Assembly: GCF_051307055.1 (NCBI RefSeq)
Contig: NZ_CP149994.1
Coordinates: 1,984,001-2,048,000, forward strand
Source of the DNA: Dryocola sp051307055
Lineage (GTDB): Bacteria > Pseudomonadota > Gammaproteobacteria > Enterobacterales > Enterobacteriaceae
Length of the DNA: 64,000 nucleotides
Direction of reading: 5' to 3'
Of the stretch, positions 16,414-23,953 are shown one piece after another. A program made the position numbers and the translations under genes. Under the pieces are notes generated by a model. It was not told the origin of the DNA. It made no database searches and saw only the letters and a list, made by a program, of their open reading frames with translations. How positions within the stretch are numbered: position 1 is the stretch's first letter; every line of letters starts with the position of its first letter.

Positions 16414-17376
16414 ATGACGGTTATTACTCACAATGTTAAGCAGCTTTCCCCGGTGGCGTTTATCGCCCGTACTATCCTTTCAGGCGGGCTTTCTGGCCGT
16501 CTGCCCATTACCGCCTGGTTTCAGGAAGCGTTGGGAATAGGTTCAGGTACGGTGCAAAAAGCTTTGCAGGAGCTTAAAAAATCCGGCGCTGTCAGTCTCG
16601 TTTCTCGTGGTCACCAGGGGACCTTTGCGGTCTCCTGGAACTTCCCCCTGCTGTGGGACGCCGCGCGTATGCCGCCCGTACATATTCTTCTCCCGCCGCG
16701 AGGTTCGCTGGAAGCGACTCAGATTGCCTCAGCGTTTGCACAGCAGTGCAGCCAATGGGACGTGGTCGCAACGGTCGGTTATCTGCGCGGCGCGCATTCC
16801 CGCCTTGCATCGCTGGAACGCAACGAGGCGGATATCGTTTTGCTCTCTTCGGGCTCGGCCCAGATGCTGCTGGCGGACTCGTCCACCCAGGGGTATGAAA
16901 TGTTTGAGGTGGGCAACGGGAGCTATTACCGCCCGGGAAGCCTGGTGGTTGTTGAAAGGCACGAAGCGCAGGGCATCAGCCGGCCGCGGGTGGGGATCGA
17001 TTGCCATTCCAGCGATCATCAACGCTTAACTCGCGCGCAATTTCCGCCGCAGAATTATGAATATGTTGAGGTGGATTTTACGTTGTTGCCTCGCCTGGTA
17101 TTTACCGGCGAAGTTGATACAGGCGTCTGGCATCAGGAATCATCGCTCATTCCTCTCGATAAGGTGGGGCTGGCTATTCGCCCGCTGGATAAACCCGAGT
17201 CGCTGGAAATGGCCAACGCTATTTCAAGTGCCGTGCTGTTAGTGCACCGTGCATCGCCGGTGGCGCAGCTGCTGCGCCAGCTGGATTTCACGTTGTTAAG
17301 GGCGCAGGCCATGTTGCCCTTAGATACGGCAAACTCGCATTTCAACAGCGTTCCCGTAGCGCTACGTTTTCGCTAA
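16414..17376 (+). CDS. YhfZ-like transcriptional regulator (GntR-type HTH)
   Basis: A 320-residue protein, 18 bases after the aldolase gene. The N-terminal part (RLPITAWFQEALGIGSGTVQKALQELKKSGAVSLVSRGHQGTFA, read in pieces) is a GntR-like winged helix. The remainder (VHILLPPRGSLEATQIASAF, ADIVLLSSGSAQMLL, YYRPGSLVVVERHE, FTGEVDTGVWH) has the pattern of the YhfZ C-terminal domain, which looks like a periplasmic-binding-protein-type sensor. E. coli YhfZ lies in the poorly understood yhf metabolic operon. Inferred role: ligand-controlled regulator of the aldolase transcript and the divergent sugar operon through the 15484-15507 inverted repeat. Confidence 0.8.
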   Translation: MTVITHNVKQLSPVAFIARTILSGGLSGRLPITAWFQEALGIGSGTVQKALQELKKSGAVSLVSRGHQGTFAVSWNFPLLWDAARMPPVHILLPPRGSLEATQIASAFAQQCSQWDVVATVGYLRGAHSRLASLERNEADIVLLSSGSAQMLLADSSTQGYEMFEVGNGSYYRPGSLVVVERHEAQGISRPRVGIDCHSSDHQRLTRAQFPPQNYEYVEVDFTLLPRLVFTGEVDTGVWHQESSLIPLDKVGLAIRPLDKPESLEMANAISSAVLLVHRASPVAQLLRQLDFTLLRAQAMLPLDTANSHFNSVPVALRFR

Positions 17377-17394
17377 AAAAGGGGGTTGCCCCCC
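17375..17394 (-). terminator. Terminator of the ABC-F gene
   Basis: On the minus strand a G/C stem (GGGGG with CCCCC around CAA, 17381-17393) is followed by TTTTTT. It lies 15 bases past the ABC-F stop and overlaps the stop of the convergent YhfZ-like gene. Confidence 0.8.
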
Positions 17395-17408
17395 TGATAC
17401 AGATACTG

Positions 17409-19139
17409 CTACTCCAGTTCCAGCCGTGCATTCAGCGCGGCAATCTCCTGAAGCCACTCTTTTTGCAAGGCAGGTTTCTGATGCTTCTCTTTACGCGCCA
17501 GATCGTCGGCCAGCCTGGTTTCCAGATCCAGCAGGCGCTCGAGCAGCACATCCGCCTCCTGCTTCAGTTCTGCAGGAGGCAGAGGCGACTCAACGGCAGA
17601 GGCTACCCGCTCTCCCTTTTCTTCGGCGGTCAATAATGCGTACAAAGCATCCGGATCGTACCATTCGCTCAGTTCGCCATTATCAATCAGCCAGAAGCGA
17701 TTGCAGCTTTTCGCAATCAGCGAACGATCGTGCGTGACCAGCAGCACGCCGCCTTCAAAGGCTTGCAGCGTTTCGGCCAGCGCCTCTTTGCCTTCCATGT
17801 CCAGATGGTTGGTGGGCTCATCCAGCATCAGCAGCGAATAACGCGCAAGCGTCAGGCCGACAAACAGCAGACGAGAACGCTCGCCGCCGCTTAAGGTACT
17901 GACGGTTTGCTGATGGCGAAGCCACGGGAAACCGGCAGCTATCAGCGCCATTTTCCTCTCCTGCCCGGTTAAGGCGGCAAAAGGTTCAAGCGCCTCCAGC
18001 AGCGTATCGTTATCGCGCAGCTGATGCAGCGTCTGGTCGTAGTAGCCCATTTCAGCGCGGGGATGGAGGCGAATGCCTTCATCCTGTTCCGCCTGCTGAT
18101 ACTGCTGCCACAAGAGGCGCAGCAGGGAGGACTTTCCGCAGCCGTTGCGACCAATAATCGCCACCCGATCGCCGCTTTTTACCCGCTGTAACGGCAGCCG
18201 GAATAGCGGTTGCGCATCGGGCGCAGGCGAAACATGCAGATTTTCCATCTCAAGCAGACGGTCGGCCTGGAGCCTTTCACCACGCAGAATCAGCTGCCAC
18301 TGATGTCCGGCGCTTAGCTCGGTTTGTTCATCCTTTAATTTATCGACGCGTTTTTCCATCTGCTTAGCTTTGCGCGCCAGATCCTCGTTGTCATACACGC
18401 GTCCCCATACCGACAGCCGTCTGGCGCTGGCAGCAATGCGGTCTATCTCTTTTTGCTCCGCCTGGTGGCGATGGGCATCCGTCCGATCTCGCTCCTGCAG
18501 TGCTTTTCGCGCTGTCGAACAAGGAAGCTGAAAAAAGCTCAGGGTGCGGTCGCGCAAAATCCATGTGCCGTTGGTGACGTTATCCAGCAATTGCTGGTCG
18601 TGAGAAACCAGCACAAAACTGCCGTTCCAGCCGCGCAGGAACTGCTCAAGCCACAGCAGCGTGGGCAGATCGAGGTGGTTGCTGGGTTCATCAAGCAGCA
18701 ACAGATCCGGCCCGGTTATCAGCGCTCGCGCCAGCAGCAGACGGGTATGTTGCCCGCCGCTCAGGGTGCCGGCAGTGAGATGCCAGTCCTGTTCGCTAAA
18801 GCCCATACTGCCAAGCAGCGCTTCAGCGCGCCAGCTTTCACCGTGGCGCTGCGATGTATCCAGGCGTGCAAGCACCGCATCCAGGATGGTCAGCGGATGG
18901 AGGGCTTCAGGAAGATGCTGCTCAACGCGCGCCATCAGACACTGGTGCGCGCTTGTCACGCTGCCGCTGTTTGCAGAAAGTGAGCCATCAAGCAGTTTCA
19001 GCAGGGTGCTTTTGCCGCAGCCGTTATGGCCGATTAAGCCCAGGCGATCGCCTTTTTTAAGCGTAAAGGTAATGTCGGTCAGCAGGGGACCAAAAGGCGT
19101 ATCGAGGTTAAGAGACCGGGCGGTTAATAAGGTTGTCAT
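17409..19139 (-). CDS. ABC-F family ATPase (ribosome-associated type)
   Basis: A 576-residue protein with two ABC domains and no membrane segments. Domain 1: GHNGCGKST, LSGGQ, DEPSNHLD. A charged linker (residues about 205-285, ARKALQERDRTDAHRHQAEQ and DLARKAKQMEKRVDKL) fits the ABC-F interdomain helix. Domain 2: GRNGCGKSS, LSGGE, DEPTNHLD. The C-terminal LLERLLDLETRLADDLARKE is a coiled coil. ABC-F proteins act on the ribosome: housekeeping members tune translation, and antibiotic-resistance members displace drugs. It is not one of the four E. coli ABC-Fs I can recall (EttA, Uup, YbiT, YheS). A long structured leader with a peptide-coding frame precedes it. Role inferred only. Confidence 0.88.
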   Translation of the reverse strand: MTTLLTARSLNLDTPFGPLLTDITFTLKKGDRLGLIGHNGCGKSTLLKLLDGSLSANSGSVTSAHQCLMARVEQHLPEALHPLTILDAVLARLDTSQRHGESWRAEALLGSMGFSEQDWHLTAGTLSGGQHTRLLLARALITGPDLLLLDEPSNHLDLPTLLWLEQFLRGWNGSFVLVSHDQQLLDNVTNGTWILRDRTLSFFQLPCSTARKALQERDRTDAHRHQAEQKEIDRIAASARRLSVWGRVYDNEDLARKAKQMEKRVDKLKDEQTELSAGHQWQLILRGERLQADRLLEMENLHVSPAPDAQPLFRLPLQRVKSGDRVAIIGRNGCGKSSLLRLLWQQYQQAEQDEGIRLHPRAEMGYYDQTLHQLRDNDTLLEALEPFAALTGQERKMALIAAGFPWLRHQQTVSTLSGGERSRLLFVGLTLARYSLLMLDEPTNHLDMEGKEALAETLQAFEGGVLLVTHDRSLIAKSCNRFWLIDNGELSEWYDPDALYALLTAEEKGERVASAVESPLPPAELKQEADVLLERLLDLETRLADDLARKEKHQKPALQKEWLQEIAALNARLELE

Positions 19140-19142
19140 AGT

Positions 19143-19207
19143 GCTTACTCAGGAGTTACAGGCATAAAAATGCCTCGTCATATAAAACTGACGATAACTC
19201 AGTAAGC
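19143..19207 (-). promoter_or_regulatory. RNA structure occluding the ABC-F ribosome-binding region
   Basis: On the minus-strand transcript, GCTTACT plus GAGTTA (19207-19195) pair with TAACTC (19158-19153) and AGTAAGC (19149-19143), a 13-bp stem with a 3-base bulge. It encloses two small hairpins (CGTCA/TGACG and GGCAT/ATGCC). The 3' arm holds the weak ribosome site 3 bases before the ABC-F ATG. The GTTATCG in the 5' arm can instead pair with the 3' arm of the upstream hairpin, so two exclusive folds exist. Structures are read by complementarity; regulation is inferred. Confidence 0.65.
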
Positions 19208-19250
19208 CTGAGGGAAGGGAGTGATTGGGTTGTCTTCGCTCAAGCCGAAG

Positions 19251-19334
19251 TTATCGCAGCACGGTGTCGATAACGCTTGAGCAGTGACGATCGCCAAAAG
19301 TATGCGAACGGTTAAAATGTTCACAAGACAGCAT
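19251..19334 (-). CDS. 27-residue leader peptide upstream of the ABC-F gene
   Basis: ATG at 19334 is preceded by a near-perfect Shine-Dalgarno AAGGAGG with a 6-base spacer, far stronger than that of the ABC-F gene itself. The 27 codons start M-L-S-C-E-H-F and end V-L-R before TAA; the peptide has two Cys and three His and no membrane or signal character. Its last codons and stop form the 5' arm of a hairpin: CGATAAC/GTTATCG (7 bp) and GCTCAAGC/GCTTGAGC (8 bp), spanning 19238-19282. This is the arrangement of regulatory leader peptides (as before erm and some antibiotic-inducible ABC-F genes). I do not recognise the peptide. Confidence 0.7.
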   Translation of the reverse strand: MLSCEHFNRSHTFGDRHCSSVIDTVLR

Positions 19335-19374
19335 GGGGATCCTCCTTATATTCAGATAGTTGCAGGTGGCGCGA

Positions 19375-19404
19375 ATTGTAGCCGTAAAACGTATGATTTG
19401 CCAC
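19375..19404 (-). promoter_or_regulatory. Promoter of the leader-ABC-F transcript
   Basis: On the minus strand GTGGCA (19404-19399) and TACAAT (19380-19375) form -35 and -10 boxes with an 18-base spacer (17 if TGGCAA is used). They lie just past the stop of the LacI gene, which is also on the minus strand, so the ABC-F unit can be transcribed independently. The leader ATG would be about 35 bases downstream of the start. Confidence 0.55.
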
Positions 19405-19408
19405 CGGC

Positions 19409-20380
19409 TTAAACCGATCCCCGCACCACCAGTTTCCAGTCGAGAATTTCATTCACCGTTTCCACCTGCGGATTTTCAATTCTCTCCAGCAGCAGCTGTA
19501 CGCTACGCACGCCGAGCTGATGCATCGGCTGTTCAACGGTGGTGAGCGGCGGAGTGGTTACCGCGCCAAACGGCACGCCGTCAAACCCCATGATCGCCAC
19601 GTCTTCCGGCACGCGCAGCCCGTTTGCGTGGGCGTAATGCAGCGCGCCGCCGGCCAGCGCATCGGAAATAGCAAAAACGGCATCCGGCGGTTCCGGCAGG
19701 GTGAAGAGCTCCGCCATCGCCTGCACGCCCGCCTGATATTCCAGACTGTCTGCATAAACCACGGCTTGCCAGGCCGTACTTCGTCCGGCCCGGTAGCCCG
19801 CTTCCCGCTGCTGCGAATAGAGGTAACGCAAATCGCCGTTAATTAACGCGATACGTCGATAGCCTGCGCTGGCGAGATGATCGACCGCAGCCGCGGCCGC
19901 TTTAAAATTATCGATTGTTACGGAAGAGGCGTTATAGCCCGGATCGCCTTCGCCGCACTGCACCCACGGCGAATCGCCAATCAGCGTTGTTAAGCCCGGT
20001 AAACAACTGATGGCATCCATAGTAATTACGCCGTCGACGACTTTGCCGCTCAGCAACTGCAGATAGGCGGATTCACGCGTCAGACGTGATTCAGAGTTAC
20101 ACAGCAGAATGTGATAGCCGTGTTTTTCCGCTTCCTCTTCAATGCCGCGGACCACCCGCGCGCAGAAGGGGTTAGTAATATTGGAAACCAGTACCAGCAG
20201 CATGCGGCTGCGCGCGGTGCGCAACTGGCGCGCAAGAAGATTTGGTTGATAATCGCATGATTCAATAGCCGCCAGCACCTTATCCCGGGTAGCAGATTTT
20301 ACCCCCGGATTGCCGTTCAGCACCCTGGAAACGGTAGCGGTGGAGACCCCCGCCATACGAGCCACTTCATCTATCGACAT
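19409..20380 (-). CDS. LacI-family transcriptional regulator
   Basis: A 323-residue repressor-type protein. MSIDEVARMAGVSTATVSRVLNG is the LacI-family helix-turn-helix (recognition helix TATVSRVLN) and YQPNLLARQLRT holds the hinge helix with the minor-groove leucine. The rest is the periplasmic-binding-protein-like sensor (LVSNITNPFCARVVRGIEEE, GVITMDAISCL, MGFDGVPFGAVTTPPLTTVEQP). It diverges from the transporter-dehydrogenase operon starting at 20567, and two near-palindromic operators of LacI type sit between them. Likely it represses that operon until a sugar-derived inducer binds. The inducer is not readable. Confidence 0.92.
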   Translation of the reverse strand: MSIDEVARMAGVSTATVSRVLNGNPGVKSATRDKVLAAIESCDYQPNLLARQLRTARSRMLLVLVSNITNPFCARVVRGIEEEAEKHGYHILLCNSESRLTRESAYLQLLSGKVVDGVITMDAISCLPGLTTLIGDSPWVQCGEGDPGYNASSVTIDNFKAAAAAVDHLASAGYRRIALINGDLRYLYSQQREAGYRAGRSTAWQAVVYADSLEYQAGVQAMAELFTLPEPPDAVFAISDALAGGALHYAHANGLRVPEDVAIMGFDGVPFGAVTTPPLTTVEQPMHQLGVRSVQLLLERIENPQVETVNEILDWKLVVRGSV

Positions 20381-20474
20381 GCTGATCCTTATATCCAGGC
20401 TGTTTATTTGTGAAGCACATTCCAGATCCGCATCAATAGTATCAAATAATTCCTGAGCATGATGGAAACCCCAC

Positions 20475-20520
20475 TGAAATCGATTACATTTTTAATGAAG
20501 TGTTAATGTAATCGATTACA
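20475..20520 (+). promoter_or_regulatory. Two LacI-family operators spaced three helical turns
   Basis: TGTAATCGATTACA at 20507-20520 is a perfect 14-bp palindrome with the central CG typical of LacI-family sites. TGAAATCGATTACA at 20475-20488 is the same site with one change. Their centres are 32 bp apart, about three helical turns, so two repressor dimers would lie on one face. They sit between the LacI gene and the operon start at 20567. Confidence 0.8.
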
Positions 20521-20566
20521 AAAATAACCTCTTACCCTTAAATCAATACTCTGCCGCGGAGGATTT

Positions 20567-21814
20567 ATGTCTTCTCACTCAGCCGTTGGGGCTCAGGTAA
20601 TCACGCATAAATGGGTGATTACGCGCCTGTCGTTAATGATGTTTCTGGAATTTTTCGTCTGGGGGGCCTGGTACGTTACGCTGGGCGTCGTGATGGGCAA
20701 ATATGGCCTTAGCGCGGTGATTGGCGACGCGTACTCCACCGGTCCTGTCGCTTCCATCCTTTCGCCGTTTGTACTGGGCATGCTGGTGGACCGTTTCTTT
20801 GCTTCGCAAAAGGTGCTCGGCGTATTGCATCTGGTAGGAGCCGCGCTGTTGTGGTGGCTGCCGGGCCTGTTCGAAAGCGGGCAAACCGGCCTGCTGTGGG
20901 TGATATTCGCCTATATGCTTTGCTACATGCCAACCATCGCGCTGAGCAACAACGTGGCGTTTCACAGCCTTGTGAACAGCGAGAAGGGTTTCCCGATCGT
21001 TCGGGCCTTCGGCACTATCGGCTGGATCGTCGCAGGGCTGATCGTCGGGGTGAGCGGGCTTTCTGACAGCACCAGCATCTTTACCATGGCGGCCGTTGCG
21101 TCGGTCGTTCTTGGCATTTACAGCTTTACGTTGCCCAACACGCCAGCGCCGGATCGCGGTAAGCCGCTTTCCATGCGCGATTTACTGTGCGCCGATGCGT
21201 TTGCCTTACTTAAACAGCGCCACTTTATGGTGTTCATCATCTGCGCCACGCTGATTTCAATTCCTCTGGCCGCCTACTACGCTTACGCTGCGCCGTTTAT
21301 CTCCGCGCTGGGCTTTGAAAACGTCAGCGGCGTGATGGCGTTCGGGCAGATGTCCGAGCTGCTGTTTATGCTGCTGATCCCGTTCTTCTTCCGCCGTCTG
21401 GGCATCAAAATGATGCTGCTGATCGGCATGCTGGCGTGGTTTGCGCGTTACGCCATGTTCGCCCTGAGCATCGCGGAAGAGACCCGCTGGATGATTTACA
21501 TCGGCATTATTCTGCACGGCGTGTGCTACGACTTCTTCTTCGTTATCGGTTTTATCTATACCGACAAGGTGGCGGGCGACAAAGTGAAGGGCCAGGCGCA
21601 GAGCCTGCTGGTGCTGTTTACCTACGGGCTGGGTATGCTTATTGGTTCGCAAATCAGCGGCGCGGTATTTAACCGTTCGGTTACCGCCCAGGGCGCTGAA
21701 GCGCTGGTGCAGTGGCAGCAGTTCTGGTGGCTGCCGGCCATCGCCGCGGTGATTATTGCCGCCATTTTCTTCTTTACGTTTAACTATAAAGAAGGGGCGA
21801 AGGATGGCCGATAG
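20567..21814 (+). CDS. MFS transporter of the nucleoside:H+ symporter (NupG/YegT-like) group
   Basis: A 415-residue, 12-helix protein. MMFLEFFVWGAWYVTLGVVMG at the first helix (read in parts), GKYGLSAVIGDAYSTGPVAS and FGTIGWIVAGLIVG follow the NHS-family pattern of NupG, XapB and YegT; LHGVCYDFFFVIGFIYTDK is a strongly conserved stretch. NupG transports nucleosides, but YegT-like members lie in sugar or inositol-type clusters. First gene of an operon with two Gfo/Idh/MocA dehydrogenases and an isomerase/epimerase, so a glycoside or cyclitol is a more likely cargo than a nucleoside. The stop overlaps the next gene by 11 bases. Confidence 0.85.
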   Translation: MSSHSAVGAQVITHKWVITRLSLMMFLEFFVWGAWYVTLGVVMGKYGLSAVIGDAYSTGPVASILSPFVLGMLVDRFFASQKVLGVLHLVGAALLWWLPGLFESGQTGLLWVIFAYMLCYMPTIALSNNVAFHSLVNSEKGFPIVRAFGTIGWIVAGLIVGVSGLSDSTSIFTMAAVASVVLGIYSFTLPNTPAPDRGKPLSMRDLLCADAFALLKQRHFMVFIICATLISIPLAAYYAYAAPFISALGFENVSGVMAFGQMSELLFMLLIPFFFRRLGIKMMLLIGMLAWFARYAMFALSIAEETRWMIYIGIILHGVCYDFFFVIGFIYTDKVAGDKVKGQAQSLLVLFTYGLGMLIGSQISGAVFNRSVTAQGAEALVQWQQFWWLPAIAAVIIAAIFFFTFNYKEGAKDGR

Positions 21815-22892
21815 GGCACTGCGGGTGCTGGTTGTGGGCTGCGGTAATATGGGCGCCGCCCACGCTCAGGCCTATGAGGCGCTGCCGGAATTTTCACTCT
21901 GCGGGCTGGTTGCCCGCGGAACGTCCAAAGAGCGCCTGAAGGCGCAGCTCGGCGAGAATATTCCTTTGTTCGACGAAATGCAGGACGCCATCAGACAGAC
22001 CAGGCCGGATGCGGTTTGTATTGCCACCTGGTCTGACAGCCACGAAGTTTTAGCGCTGACGGCGCTTGCCGCAGGCTGCCATGTCTTTGTGGAAAAACCT
22101 CTCGCAACCACCGTTTCCGGCGCGAAGCGCGTGGCGGCAACCGCGCGGCTGGCGGGCAAACAGCTTGTGGTGGGCTATATTCTGCGTCACCACCCCGCCT
22201 GGCAGCAGTTTATTTACCTGGCGCAAAACCTCGGCAAGCCGCTGGTGATGCGCATGAACCTCAACCAGCAAAGCGCCGGCCCTGCCTGGCACACCCACAA
22301 AATGTTGATGCAGTCGCTTTCACCGATTGTGGATTGCGGAGTGCATTATCTGGACGTGATGTGCCAGATGACGCAGGCAAGCCCGCTTTCCGTGAGCGCG
22401 ATCGGCGCGCGCTTAAGCGATGAAATTGCTCCGCAACAGTTCAACTACGGCCAGCTGCAGGTCCGTTTCGCTGACGGCTCCGTCGGCTGGTACGAAGCGG
22501 GCTGGGGGCCGATGATGAGCCAGACGGCGTTCTTTATTAAAGACGTTATCGGGCCAAAAGGATCGGCTTCTATTGTGGCACGCGAAGCGGGTGGCGAAGG
22601 GCAGTCCGCCAGCGTCGAGGCGCACACGCGAACCGAATCGCTGCGCCTGCATCATTCGCAGCTCAATGCTCAGGGGGAGTTTGCGCACCAGGACGAGTGG
22701 ATAAGCGCTGCCGGTGAGCCAGACCACTTCGCCTTGTGCCGTCTCGAACAGCAGTTTTTTGCGCGTTCCGTTATTGAAAATAGCGATTTAACGCTGCATC
22801 AGCAGCAGGCGATTGAAAGCCTGGCCGTGGTGCTGGCGGCTGATCTCGCGGTTCGCGAGCAGCGTATGGTTAATATTAAGGAGGTGTTGTGA
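21804..22892 (+). CDS. Gfo/Idh/MocA-family NAD(P)-dependent oxidoreductase
   Basis: A 362-residue dehydrogenase from the ATG at 21804, which has an AAGG-rich site inside the transporter's end; a start at 21756 would lie far inside that gene. LRVLVVGCGNMGAAHAQAYE is the Rossmann motif, FVEKPLATT holds the catalytic-site Lys of the EKP motif, and IVDCGVHYLDVM carries the usual D-x-G-x-H-x-x-D pattern (Asp and His). Members oxidise sugar hydroxyls, often at C3 of glucosides or on inositols. Coupled to the transporter by overlap and to the isomerase by 1 base. Substrate unknown; a paralogue is two genes downstream. Confidence 0.9.
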   Translation: MADRALRVLVVGCGNMGAAHAQAYEALPEFSLCGLVARGTSKERLKAQLGENIPLFDEMQDAIRQTRPDAVCIATWSDSHEVLALTALAAGCHVFVEKPLATTVSGAKRVAATARLAGKQLVVGYILRHHPAWQQFIYLAQNLGKPLVMRMNLNQQSAGPAWHTHKMLMQSLSPIVDCGVHYLDVMCQMTQASPLSVSAIGARLSDEIAPQQFNYGQLQVRFADGSVGWYEAGWGPMMSQTAFFIKDVIGPKGSASIVAREAGGEGQSASVEAHTRTESLRLHHSQLNAQGEFAHQDEWISAAGEPDHFALCRLEQQFFARSVIENSDLTLHQQQAIESLAVVLAADLAVREQRMVNIKEVL

Positions 22893-23953
22893 TGAAAACC
22901 CTGAAGGGGCCATCCATTTTTCTTTCCCAGTTTATTGGCGAACAGCCGCCGTTTAACTCTCTGGATACGCTGGCGGCCTGGGCCGCCGGGCTGGGTTATA
23001 AAGCGGTGCAGCTTCCTACTCATTTACCGCATATTTTCGATCTGCGTAAAGCGGCGGAAAGCCAGAACTACTGCGCGGAAATCAGCGGGCGGCTGGCAAA
23101 CGTTGGTCTGGACATTAGCGAGCTTTCCACTCATTTGCAGGGCCAGCTAATCGCCGTGCATCCCGCCTATGAAGCGGCGTTTGCAGGCTTCGCTCCGCCT
23201 GAGCTTGCGCACGATCCCAAAGCGCGCCAGCAGTGGGGCGTCGATTGCCTGAAACAGGCCGCGCGCGCGTCGCAAAATCTGGGACTAAAAGCGCACGCAA
23301 CTTTCTCCGGCGCGCTGGCCTGGCCCTATTTTTATCCGTGGCCGCCGCGCAATGCGCTGCTTATCGACGAGGCCTTTAGGGAGCTGGCAAAGCGCTGGCG
23401 TCCGGTGCTGGACAGCTTTGATGATGCGGGCGTGGACGTCTGTTTCGAACTGCATCCCGGCGAGGATTTACATGACGGCGTTACCTTCGAGCGTTTTTTA
23501 GCGCTTGTCGATAATCATCCGCGCTGCAACATCCTTTACGATCCGAGCCATATGCTGCTGCAGCATATGGATTACCTCGGTTTTATCGATCTTTATCATT
23601 CACGCATTAAAGCCTTTCACGTTAAAGACGCTGAGTTTCAGCGCTCGGCGAAAAGCGGCGTCTATGCCGGCTATCAGCCGTGGACCGAACGTCCCGGGCG
23701 CTTCCGTTCGTTGGGAGACGGGCAGGTGGATTTCAAAGGTATTTTCAGCAAGCTTGCGCAGTACGACTACGCCGGGTGGGCTACGCTTGAGTGGGAGTGC
23801 TGTCTGAAAGCGGGCGAAGCGGGCGCGCGTGAAGGGGCGAAATTCATCGCCGAACATATCATTCCCGTGGCCGATTATGCCTTCGATGATTTCGCCCTGC
23901 GCGGGAGCGAAACGGCGGCGGTACGTAAAATGCTTGGGCTGGAGGAGAAGTGA
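22892..23953 (+). CDS. Sugar phosphate isomerase/epimerase-type TIM barrel (AP_endonuc_2)
   Basis: A 353-residue protein from the ATG at 22892, 7 bases after AAGGAGG. Metal-site segments of the xylose-isomerase-like barrel are visible: VCFELHPGEDLHDG, CNILYDPSHMLLQHMDY, RIKAFHVKDAEF and ATLEWECCL (Glu, Asp/His, His, Glu). The group includes IolE/IolI, 3-dehydro-glucoside 4-epimerase YcjR and isomerases of 3-keto sugars. Flanked on both sides by Gfo/Idh/MocA dehydrogenases with 1-base overlaps, so the three enzymes act on the same compound. A 3-keto-sugar or keto-inositol rearrangement is the best inference. Confidence 0.87.
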   Translation: MKTLKGPSIFLSQFIGEQPPFNSLDTLAAWAAGLGYKAVQLPTHLPHIFDLRKAAESQNYCAEISGRLANVGLDISELSTHLQGQLIAVHPAYEAAFAGFAPPELAHDPKARQQWGVDCLKQAARASQNLGLKAHATFSGALAWPYFYPWPPRNALLIDEAFRELAKRWRPVLDSFDDAGVDVCFELHPGEDLHDGVTFERFLALVDNHPRCNILYDPSHMLLQHMDYLGFIDLYHSRIKAFHVKDAEFQRSAKSGVYAGYQPWTERPGRFRSLGDGQVDFKGIFSKLAQYDYAGWATLEWECCLKAGEAGAREGAKFIAEHIIPVADYAFDDFALRGSETAAVRKMLGLEEK

